A stretch of DNA of 64,000 bases, from positions 1-64,000 of the forward strand of contig CAWDKL010000002.1 in NCBI GenBank assembly GCA_963802745.1. Direction: 5' to 3'. Position numbers and translations under genes: made by a program. How positions within the stretch are numbered: position 1 is the stretch's first letter; each line of letters begins with the position of its first letter. Under the pieces are notes generated by a model. The model saw only the letters and a program-made list of their open reading frames with translations. It made no database searches and was not told where the DNA came from. This document shows positions 35,081 to 42,920 of the stretch, in pieces. This DNA is from JAJPKK01 sp963802745. GTDB lineage: Bacteria > Pseudomonadota > Alphaproteobacteria > Rhizobiales > Xanthobacteraceae.

Positions 35081-35569
35081 TTGCGGGTCATCGGCGATAC
35101 CACGAGAATTTCGGCGTTGGCAGATATCGAGGACTCCGTACGCGGCAGCAGGATCGTGATCGGTGAACATTGCGTCATCAACTCTTTTGTCAAGATCAAG
35201 CCGGCCGGCGGGGTCGGTGATCTTATCATCGGCAATGATACCATTCTTAATTCCGGTGTCGTGTTATACACGGGCAACGGAATCCGGATTGGTGACCACG
35301 TACGAATTGCCGCGAACTGCACGTTTGCTCCCGCAAACCATGCCTACAAGGCACGGGATTTATTGATACGGGATCAGGGATTTCTTGTGTCCCGAGGTGG
35401 GATTGTGCTTGAAGATGACGTATGGATCGGGGCGAATACCGTCCTTCTGGATGGCGCCTATATCGAGCGTGGATGCGTGATCGGCGCTTCAAGTTTGGTG
35501 CGGGGACGCGTGCCGAGCTATGCGATTGCATACGGAAATCCCCTGCGCATTTCGGGATATCGACGATGA
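35081..35569 (+). CDS. Hexapeptide-repeat sugar acetyltransferase
   Basis: A 162-residue left-handed beta-helix protein with repeats such as IVIGEHCVINSFVKI, GIRIGDHVRIAANC and GIVLEDDVWIGANTVLLDGA. The catalytic-type histidine is in FAPANHAYKARD. It is related to maltose/galactoside O-acetyltransferases (WbbJ-like) that decorate polysaccharides. It has a TTG start at 35081 and overlaps the next gene (ATGA). Base composition falls noticeably from here to about 36400. Confidence 0.85.
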   Translation: MRVIGDTTRISALADIEDSVRGSRIVIGEHCVINSFVKIKPAGGVGDLIIGNDTILNSGVVLYTGNGIRIGDHVRIAANCTFAPANHAYKARDLLIRDQGFLVSRGGIVLEDDVWIGANTVLLDGAYIERGCVIGASSLVRGRVPSYAIAYGNPLRISGYRR

Positions 35570-36400
35570 AGGCCACTGTCATCGGCGCGCACGGGTTCAT
35601 TGGGCGTCATCTGGTGATGGAATTTAAACGGCGGGGTTGGGCGTGTCGGCCGCTGGATAGGGTGAGTCGAGAGGAGTTGGGTGAGGACCATTTAGGCCAC
35701 GTTGTCTACTGTGCAGGCGTAACCAGCGATTTTCTAGCTCGGCCCTGGGATACGGTGACCGCGCACGTGGCGGGGATTCGTGAAGTTGTTGAATATGCAA
35801 ACTACAATTCACTATTATACCTGTCGTCTACGCGTGTGTATTTGAGAAATCGATCTACCGACGAATCTTCCAGTATAGAGGTGAACAGCGCGGAGCGCGA
35901 TGAGTTGTATAATTTGACAAAACTTTTGGGAGAAAATGTGTGCCGATTTTCACAGATCGCGGGCGAGGGTAGTGAGACTATCCAATGTTTATGGCCCGGA
36001 TTGGGAGGGGCCAACTTTCTTATCGGAGATAATACGTATGGCAGTTGCCGGAAAAATCTCGTTGAAATCGAACCTCCGGTCCGCGAAAGACTACGTGGCG
36101 CTGTCCGATGTAGTTGCTATAATTCCGAGGATTTTGTTGGATGGGGAAAGAGATATATATAATATTGCGTATGGTGCAAACGCGTCGCATGCAGCGATCA
36201 CGGGGGAATTGCAACGGTTGACCGGATGCGATCTTGTGGCAGCGGCCGATGGCGCCGAGGTTTCGTTTCCTGTCATCGCCGTTGACCGCGTGCGGCACGA
36301 ATTCGGGTGGCGTCCGCGGGAACTCCTTGCGGATTTGCCGGAATTGGTGCGTGATTATAAGCGGTGGCTAGCACTGCGAGCGCCATTAACGTCATCCTGA
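35566..36400 (+). CDS. SDR-type NAD-dependent sugar epimerase/reductase; frameshift near 35935-35950
   Basis: An SDR starting TVIGAHGFIGRHLVMEF, with YLSSTRVY and the catalytic YNLTK. After LLGENVC the phase shifts, and the downstream part (RARVVRLSNVYGPDWEGPTF, KDYVALSDVV, GERDIYNIAYG) is one base out. Removing one base of about TGTGTGCCGAT restores a 277-residue protein and the family motif VVRLSNVYG. It may reduce the 4-keto group of the CDP-deoxysugar. The gene is visibly richer in A+T than its flanks. Confidence 0.82.
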
Positions 36401-36460
36401 GGTTAGACTGGTTTTTGACTTAGCTTTCGGCATCAGCAATAATTGGGGCGAACTTACATC

Positions 36461-37157
36461 GTGCGGCTGCTTGCAGTTATTCCAGCAAGGGGCGGATCGA
36501 AAGGGATTCCGCGTAAGAACATTTACCCGTTGTGCGGGCGGCCACTGGTGGCCTATTCGATTGTTGCCGCACAGCAAGCCGAGGCGGTTGACCGCATCGT
36601 CGTCTCCACCGATGACGATGCGATCGCTGACATCTGCCGGGGCCTGGGAGCGGAGGTGCTCATACGTCCGAGTGTACTTGCGCAGGACCATACGCCGACG
36701 CGCGACGTGCTGGAGCACGTCGTAAGCTCGCTTGCGAGGGAAGCCTATGCGCCGGACGCTGTCCTCACGTTGCAACCAACCTCCCCATTGCGCACCGGTC
36801 GTCATATCGATGAAGCCGCGGCGCTTTTTGCCGCGGATGCGAAGGCCGATAGTCTGGTAAGTTGCATGGCGGTTCCCCATATTTTTCATCCGTTATCGGC
36901 CATGCGGTTAAATGACGAGGGTTATCTTGAAGCGTTTCTGCCCTCGCCGCAGCCGCAGCGTCGGCAAGACAAACCGCCAGTGTTCGCGCGCAACGGTGCG
37001 GCAATTTATATCACACGGACGGAGCGGATATCGGAATATGTATTTGGCGGACGACTGCTTGCATATCTGATGGACGCGGACAGTTCGGTTGAACGTTGAT
37101 ACGGTGGAAGATATGCGTTTGGCGGAACGTTTGCTGCAAGCGCGCGGATTGCTTTGA
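36461..37157 (+). CDS. neuA: CMP-nonulosonic acid (CMP-sialic acid) synthetase; frameshift near 37092
   Basis: Cytidylyltransferase activating a sialic-acid-like sugar with CTP. LLAVIPARGGSKGIPRKN is the CTP-binding motif, followed by VDRIVVSTDDDAIAD, TLQPTSPLRTG and ARNGAAIYITR. In the assembled phase the protein stops at 37099 after DSSVER. Removing one A of TTGAACG at 37092-37093 gives DSSVDVDTVEDMRLAERLL, the usual NeuA end, stopping at 37157 (231 residues). The start used is GTG 36461. It completes the NeuB/NeuC set found 8 kb upstream. Confidence 0.88.
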
Positions 37158-38789
37158 TGATGCGGGGGGACTTCGTTAGGCGTGTTCGGGATCGTGCGTG
37201 GCTTGAACTCGATCTGTGGGCTTGGCGACGGAAACTGCGGGCGTTGCGCCGCGCCCCAGCGCCCGCGGCGACCCGCGTAGCGCTTTTTTGCAATGTGATG
37301 GCGATGCCTGCGACCGCAAAAGTTGAGTCGCTTATCGCCGGATTACTGCGCTTGCGGGGCTATGACATCGTCGTGCTTCTTGATCGCCGTGACGTTGCAG
37401 TCGAGCATATATTCCTGGCGGCCGTGCCAAATGTAAAGTTTGTCTACGTGAGCCGCGAGATCGAAAACAACGGGATGGCGAAGGCCGAGCGGGATGCCGC
37501 CGATCTGATGACACAGGGTCCGAACTTGCAGTCCGTCGTTGAGCTCGAGATTGATGGCTTTCGGATTGGTCGCAATGTGCAGTCGATCGTGCTACGCCAG
37601 CTCCGGGTCGGGCGGTTGGACGATGCCGATCCGCGCCACCGGGAAGCCACCCGGAGCATGCTCGCCCGATCGCTTGCCACGAAGGGTTTCATCGTCAAGC
37701 TCTTGGAAAAGTGCCGGCCCGATCTCGCGGTGTTTGTAGAGCGCGGATACACACCAGCCGGGGAGATATTCGATGGTTGCGTGCTGCACGGCGTTGATAC
37801 GATCCAGTGGTGCGGTGCTCCGCAGTCGGACTGTCTGATCTATCGGCGGTACAGCGTAGAGACGAGGGGTGAACATCCGCTCGCTCTATCGGGTGATTTG
37901 TGGCGGCGCCTCTGCGATCGGAAACTAAGCGCGGCCGAGGATGAGGCAGTGGTTGCCGGTATAGCGAAGAATTATGCTTCGGGGGCATGGTACAATCGGC
38001 AACAACTTCAGGAGGGCAAGACTGTTTATTCGCGAGACCAAACCCGCCAGATGTTGGGGTTGGATACCGCCCGAAAGACGGCAGTCGTGTTTGCCCACAT
38101 TCTTTATGATGCGACGTTTTTCTATGGCGATAACCTTTTTGACGACTATGAACAATGGCTTGTGGAAACCGTAGGTTCGGCGATCAGGAACCCGTCGTTG
38201 AATTGGATCGTCAAAGTGCACCCGGTCAATATCTGGCGCTCACGAATGGATGGTGTCAAGCCAATTCAGCTGGAGGCTGAAGCGCTGCGCAAGCGCTTTG
38301 GAAGACTACCTGCTCACGTAAAGTTGATGGACGCCGATACACCGATCAATACGTTTTCGCTGTTCGAGATTGCGGATTATGGCCTGACGGTCCGTGGTAC
38401 AATCGGCATGGAGCTTCCTTGCTTCGGAATACCTGTCGTAACTGCGGGTACGGGCCGCTACTCGGGGCGAGGATTCACGATCGACCCGGCAACACGACAG
38501 GCACTACCACGACTTGTTGGGGAAACTTCAGGACGTCCCACCGCTTGGCGTCGAGGCGGTTCGGCGGGCGCGCCTGCACTACTATGGCGCCCTCAGTCTG
38601 CGTCCCGTACCCATGCGTTCCTTTGATTTTGATTATCACGCGGGCAATAAGCGCGGCGCCGCGTCGAACTATGATGTGATCCTTAGGCGCCCTGTGAACG
38701 GAGACCTACTTAAATCCGACGACCTGGGTCGGCTTATCAAGTGGCTGGCCGACGAGAAATCCCCGGAACTTCTTTCGCAGGAAATCTGA
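37157..38789 (+). CDS. Capsule-biosynthesis (KpsC/KpsS-like) glycosyltransferase; frameshift near 38500
   Basis: A protein resembling the Capsule_synth/Kdo-transferase superfamily. RVALFCNVMAMPATAKVESL is the N-terminal fold. The C-terminal half has AVVFAHILYDATFFYGDN, WIVKVHPVNIWRS and DYGLTVRGTIGMELPCFGIP, then GTGRYSGRGFTIDPATRQ. The phase is lost right after TRQ. Removing one base of CAGGCACTAC (38498-38507) continues with DLLGKLQDVPPLGVEAVRR to 38789 (543 residues). It probably adds an acidic sugar to the glycan. Its start overlaps the restored neuA end. Confidence 0.75.
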
Positions 38790-38798
38790 AAGATTTCC
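38780..38798 (+). promoter_or_regulatory. Perfect hairpin covering the galE ribosome-binding site
   Basis: GGAAATCT (38780-38787), loop GAA, AGATTTCC (38791-38798). The stem includes the stop codon of the upstream gene and the only purine-rich Shine-Dalgarno candidate (AGGA, 38779-38782), and it ends one base before the galE ATG. It could lower galE initiation unless upstream ribosomes open it. Confidence 0.5.
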
Positions 38799-38799
38799 G

Positions 38800-39774
38800 A
38801 TGGTAAGTATTTTGGTGACTGGCGGCGCTGGTTACATCGGTAGCCACGTGTGTAAAGGCCTAAGCTCGGCCGGTTACTTGCCGGTGACCTACGACAATCT
38901 CTGCCGGGGCCATCGCGATTTCGTACGTTGGGGGCCGTTCGAGTATGGCGATATCCGGGACGGTACGCGGCTCGATCAAGTGATTGCGGTGCATCGTCCG
39001 TCTGCCGCGATCCACCTTGCGGCCCTTGCTTATGTTGCTGAATCAGTTGCTGATCCACTCGCGTACTGCGACAACAATATATTTGGTAGTCTGCGGTTAA
39101 TCCAGGCACTTGTTCGCGGCGGGATCGATCGTATCGTGTTTTCCAGTACCTGTGCGGTATATGGATCGCCACCCGAAATGCCAATCAGCGAAGCGACGGA
39201 GCCGAGACCCATTAATCCGTATGGGTTTACGAAGTTGACGGCCGAGCATATGATTTTGCAGGTCGCGTCTACAAGGCAACTTGGTTATGTTATTCTACGG
39301 TACTTTAATGCTGCGGGCGCCGATTTGGACGGCGAGATCGGTGAACGGCACGACCCGGAGCCTCATCTTATCCCTACCGTCATTGAGCGGGCATTAGCGG
39401 GGCAGTCCGTCGCGGTGTTTGGCAGCGACTATCCGACAGCAGATGGGACGTGCGTACGAGATTACATCCACGTTTCCGATTTGGCGCAGGCTCACGTGCA
39501 GGCCGTCACGCATCTCATGGATCGAAAGAACAGCATGACGGTAAACTTGGGTGCAGGTCGCGGTATCAGCGTTCTGGAGATCGTTAATGAGGTGGCCTCG
39601 TTAATTGGGAGGCCGCCGCGCGTAACATTTCTTCCGCGTCGTCCCGGCGACCCGCCTGTACTTATTGCGCGAACGGATTTGGCGCGGACGTTGCTGAATT
39701 GGTCGCCGCAACATTCGGATATCAATTCGATCTTGAATTCAGCCCTTACCTGGCATCGAAGTACGCAATCTTGA
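38800..39774 (+). CDS. galE: UDP-glucose 4-epimerase
   Basis: A 324-residue GalE-type SDR. ILVTGGAGYIGSHVCKGL binds NAD, IHLAALAYVAESVADPL and FSSTCAVYGSP carry the catalytic region, and the YGFTK pair (Tyr-x3-Lys) and LRYFNAAGAD are diagnostic. VRDYIHVSDLAQAH is the late signature. It interconverts UDP-glucose and UDP-galactose (or the N-acetyl forms) to supply donors. Its stop overlaps the TTG start of the next gene (TTGA). Confidence 0.92.
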   Translation: MVSILVTGGAGYIGSHVCKGLSSAGYLPVTYDNLCRGHRDFVRWGPFEYGDIRDGTRLDQVIAVHRPSAAIHLAALAYVAESVADPLAYCDNNIFGSLRLIQALVRGGIDRIVFSSTCAVYGSPPEMPISEATEPRPINPYGFTKLTAEHMILQVASTRQLGYVILRYFNAAGADLDGEIGERHDPEPHLIPTVIERALAGQSVAVFGSDYPTADGTCVRDYIHVSDLAQAHVQAVTHLMDRKNSMTVNLGAGRGISVLEIVNEVASLIGRPPRVTFLPRRPGDPPVLIARTDLARTLLNWSPQHSDINSILNSALTWHRSTQS

Positions 39775-40736
39775 AGACGATATATTGTACAATGGTCACG
39801 GTTGGTTTTGTGCCACGTGCCCTGGCTCTATGGCAATCCATTGCCCGACAAAGCCCCGACGCATTGTTTGGATTCTATTGCGCTGACGCCGGGGCTGCGG
39901 ACCTTCTCGCCAAATATGTCTCTCCGAATGTCGTGGTGGTGCCGACATGCAGCTATGAGACGAAGCCGCTCCGTGATGCGCGGCAGCGTCTTCCGGTCAA
40001 TGAATATTGCTGGACCTGCAAGCCGGCCATTCTGCAACATGCCCTCGCTTCATTTCCAGGCCTGAATTGGGCGATCTGGCTGGATTCCGATATGCTGGCA
40101 TTCGGTGATATCGGCTCCGAGTTGGCGCTACATTCCGGCGCGAGCGTTGTGCTGACGCCTCATCGCTTTTCATTACCGGAGTTTTTGGCCTATGAGCCGA
40201 GCGTGGGACGTTTCAACGCGGGATTTGTTGCCTTTAACAACGTGCGTGATGGTAGGGAAGCATTGAATTGGTGGATGAACCGCTGTCTGGAAGGCTGCCC
40301 GGCACGGCCGGACGGCGACAGATATGCCGATCAAAAATATCTTAATGCGATTCCAAAAATGTTTCGAGATGTGGCGGTCAGCGAGTCGCCGGGGCTCAAT
40401 TGTGCGCCGTGGAACGTGTTCGAAAAGAATGTCGAATCGTCAAAAGGCAATATTACCATCGATGGGGTGCCGCTTGTCCTGTATCATTTTCAAGGATTGA
40501 AGGTCATCCGCGGGTGGGCGTTCGATTTGTACGGCGCGCGCCGGCGCTTGCCCGAAGCGGTGCGGGCACTGATCTATGCGCCCTACGTCAAGGCGTTGGC
40601 GTTACAAATTCGCGAGGTGGCACGGGAGTTCGATGAACCATCGGCAGGCATCGATCGTGATTTTGTAGGAATTCGCGGGCTCTTCAGGGCCGCGAAGCGC
40701 TTGCGTTGGTCCTCCAACCTTGTGGTTAGCTTGTAG
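39771..40736 (+). CDS. GT-A glycosyltransferase (nucleotide-diphospho-sugar transferase type)
   Basis: A 321-residue enzyme. KTIYCTMVTVGFVPRALALW opens the fold, NWAIWLDSDMLAFGD contains the DxD metal site, and GRFNAGFVAFNN and DQKYLNAIP are family-8-like motifs. The TTG at 39771 is preferred because it gives the four-base overlap used throughout this locus and keeps the conserved KTIYCTMVTV strand; the ATG at 39792 is the alternative. The sugar is unknown. Confidence 0.78.
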   Translation: MKTIYCTMVTVGFVPRALALWQSIARQSPDALFGFYCADAGAADLLAKYVSPNVVVVPTCSYETKPLRDARQRLPVNEYCWTCKPAILQHALASFPGLNWAIWLDSDMLAFGDIGSELALHSGASVVLTPHRFSLPEFLAYEPSVGRFNAGFVAFNNVRDGREALNWWMNRCLEGCPARPDGDRYADQKYLNAIPKMFRDVAVSESPGLNCAPWNVFEKNVESSKGNITIDGVPLVLYHFQGLKVIRGWAFDLYGARRRLPEAVRALIYAPYVKALALQIREVAREFDEPSAGIDRDFVGIRGLFRAAKRLRWSSNLVVSL

Positions 40737-40739
40737 ATC

Positions 40740-41579
40740 ATGCTCCTCCCGGAAGATGCCTACGGCCGCGCCAAACGGCAGGGGTTCGTCGAAGCGGTCA
40801 TTCGCGCAGTGAATCCCCGCGCGGTGCTTGACTTCGGGTGCGGTACCGGAACGCAGCTTACCCGGCCGCTGGCGCAGGCGTTTCCGCACGTGTCCTTTCT
40901 CGGCATCGATTCCGATGCGGTTACGATCGAATGGGCGCGCAAGCAGCCGCCACTGCCGAATCTGGTCTATGCAACAGAAGATGCCGGCGGCGTGGAACCG
41001 TACGATGTGATCATTGCGTCGGAGGTTCTCGAGCACGTCGAAGCTCCAGATCTTTTGCTGCGTGATTTCCATAGCCGTCTCACGAATGAAGGCCGTCTAG
41101 TTGTGACGGTTCCGAATGGGTACGGGCCGTTCGAGACGATGTCGCTTGTCGAGCATGTCTTGACGCTCAGCGGGGTACTGCCGGTACTGCGGCGAATGAA
41201 GCATTCGATCTTCGGCAAACCGAATTTCGACAGCACCGAGGCACTCACGCTCGCCATCAGTCCGCACATCAATTTTTTTTCGCTCGCCGCGATAAGGGAA
41301 CTGCTGCACGATGCAGGTTTCAAAGTGGTGCAGTTTCGCTCGCGGACGGTATTTTGTGGTTTCATCATCGAGTGGGCGATCCGCGGTCCGCTCATCGCGT
41401 GGAATGCGCGGATCGCCGACAGTCTTCCGGCCTGGTGTGCAAGCGATTGGATGTTCGAATGCGCCAAGGCATCGGCGCCCCGCGCGACGATCTCCTCGTG
41501 GCGGCGCACAGGGTGGGGCAGGTTCCGCAGGTCATTGAGCGAGCGCCGCTGGGCTGGTGTCAGCCTCCCCCGTCAATAA
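40740..41579 (+). CDS. Class I SAM-dependent methyltransferase
   Basis: A 279-residue protein. VLDFGCGTGTQLTRP is SAM motif I, FLGIDSDAVTIEWA motif II, YDVIIASEVLEHVEAPDLLL motif IV and GRLVVTVPNGYGPFE follows. It probably methylates a glycan or lipid-linked intermediate. The last 40 residues after DWMFEC are arginine-rich and unlike the usual family end; a further frame break there is possible but not demonstrable. Confidence 0.82.
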   Translation: MLLPEDAYGRAKRQGFVEAVIRAVNPRAVLDFGCGTGTQLTRPLAQAFPHVSFLGIDSDAVTIEWARKQPPLPNLVYATEDAGGVEPYDVIIASEVLEHVEAPDLLLRDFHSRLTNEGRLVVTVPNGYGPFETMSLVEHVLTLSGVLPVLRRMKHSIFGKPNFDSTEALTLAISPHINFFSLAAIRELLHDAGFKVVQFRSRTVFCGFIIEWAIRGPLIAWNARIADSLPAWCASDWMFECAKASAPRATISSWRRTGWGRFRRSLSERRWAGVSLPRQ

Positions 41580-41609
41580 CGCTGCAACGGCTCGGGATGG
41601 TCCGGCGCC

Positions 41610-42920
41610 ATGGGGCATGAATATCCGCGCGTTTTATTGGTCACGCCGAATGCGTTCAACCATCTGACCGGGGGCGGCGTCACCTTCTCCAATCTGTTCT
41701 CCGGTTGGCCGAAGGACTGCCTTGCGACGGTGCACAACGACGTCGTGCCCACGAGCGACGATGTCTGTGAACGCTACTTTGTCCTCGGCCGTTCCGAGAT
41801 CGATCTATTCGCTCCGCTACGCATCGCCCGTGCGATCCGGGACCGGCAGAGAAAGCCCGAGGCGATCGGAGCACGCGCCGGCACGGCAAGTCCGCCCGCC
41901 GGAGGTTCGGGTTTTATCGCGCGCATTCAGGGAGATTCTGCGCCGCAGCGCGTGCGGATGACCGATGCGTTACAACGCTGGATCGCAAGCTTCAAACCCG
42001 ATCTACTCTACAGCATTCTCGGAAGCAATGCCTTCATGGAGTTGACGGCCGTTATTCGCCAAAAATTTGCTTTACCGATGGTCATTCATATGATGGATGA
42101 TTTCCCGGCTGTTAATTATCGGTGCGGAGTTTTCGCGCGATACGAGCGATACAGGATGGAGAAGCTGCTGACGGAAAACTTCGGGGCGGCGACGACATGC
42201 ATGGGAATCTGTACCGAGATGTGTGCGGCGTTCTCAGAGCGTTACGGGCGAGCCTTCATACCATTCCAAAATTGCGTTGACGTAGAGCGGTGGCGACCGG
42301 TGGTAAGGACGAGCAGTGCGGTCGGGGGAGCGCCCCTTCGCGTGCTCTATTTCGGCTCGGTGTTTGGCAATGCGCAACTCACGTCGCTAGCGGATATTTG
42401 CGGTTCGGTTGCGCGGCTGAATGACGCCGGCGTACCTATCCAATTCGAAATAGCCAGTCCGCTCACCCAACTTGCCGGATATCGCGATCTACTCATGATT
42501 CACCCCGCCATCTGCCTAACCGAGCCAACCCGGGATGACCGCGGGTTTTTTGCGACGTTAGCGGCGGCCGATGCGTTGGTGCTGCCGATTAATTTCGATG
42601 CCGAAACCATCGCTTTCATCCGCTATTCGATGCCGACGAAAGTCCCGGCCTATATGGCGAGCGGAACGCCAATTCTGGTCTATGGCCCGCGCGGGACCGC
42701 ACAGGTCGATTATGCCGCCCGGGATAGCTGGGGTCATGTCGTGTGCAATCGCGATCCTTCCGAACTTGATTTCGCGCTTCGCCGGCTGCTGTCCGACGTT
42801 GGCTTACGTGAGGGTTTGCGGACGCGCGCCCAAGCGTTGGCTGCGGCCAATCACGACAGCTTAGGCGTCCGCGCGAGATTTCAAGACGCCTTAAAAGCGG
42901 CCGCGCGAGCGGGCCAGTGA
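41610..42920 (+). CDS. GT-B fold glycosyltransferase
   Basis: A 436-residue protein. RVLLVTPNAFNHLTGGGVTF starts the acceptor domain. The donor domain includes LRVLYFGSVFGNAQLTSL, ADALVLPINFD and a KVPAYMASGTPILVYGP segment typical of family-4 enzymes choosing a nucleotide-sugar donor. Its substrate is unknown. Its end overlaps the next gene by four bases (GTGA). Confidence 0.82.
   Translation: MGHEYPRVLLVTPNAFNHLTGGGVTFSNLFSGWPKDCLATVHNDVVPTSDDVCERYFVLGRSEIDLFAPLRIARAIRDRQRKPEAIGARAGTASPPAGGSGFIARIQGDSAPQRVRMTDALQRWIASFKPDLLYSILGSNAFMELTAVIRQKFALPMVIHMMDDFPAVNYRCGVFARYERYRMEKLLTENFGAATTCMGICTEMCAAFSERYGRAFIPFQNCVDVERWRPVVRTSSAVGGAPLRVLYFGSVFGNAQLTSLADICGSVARLNDAGVPIQFEIASPLTQLAGYRDLLMIHPAICLTEPTRDDRGFFATLAAADALVLPINFDAETIAFIRYSMPTKVPAYMASGTPILVYGPRGTAQVDYAARDSWGHVVCNRDPSELDFALRRLLSDVGLREGLRTRAQALAAANHDSLGVRARFQDALKAAARAGQ

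Noticed and set aside
41354..41620. A frameshifted tail of the methyltransferase at 40740-41579
   Set aside because: The alternative phases after DWMFEC give no better family match, so unlike the other breaks a repair cannot be justified.
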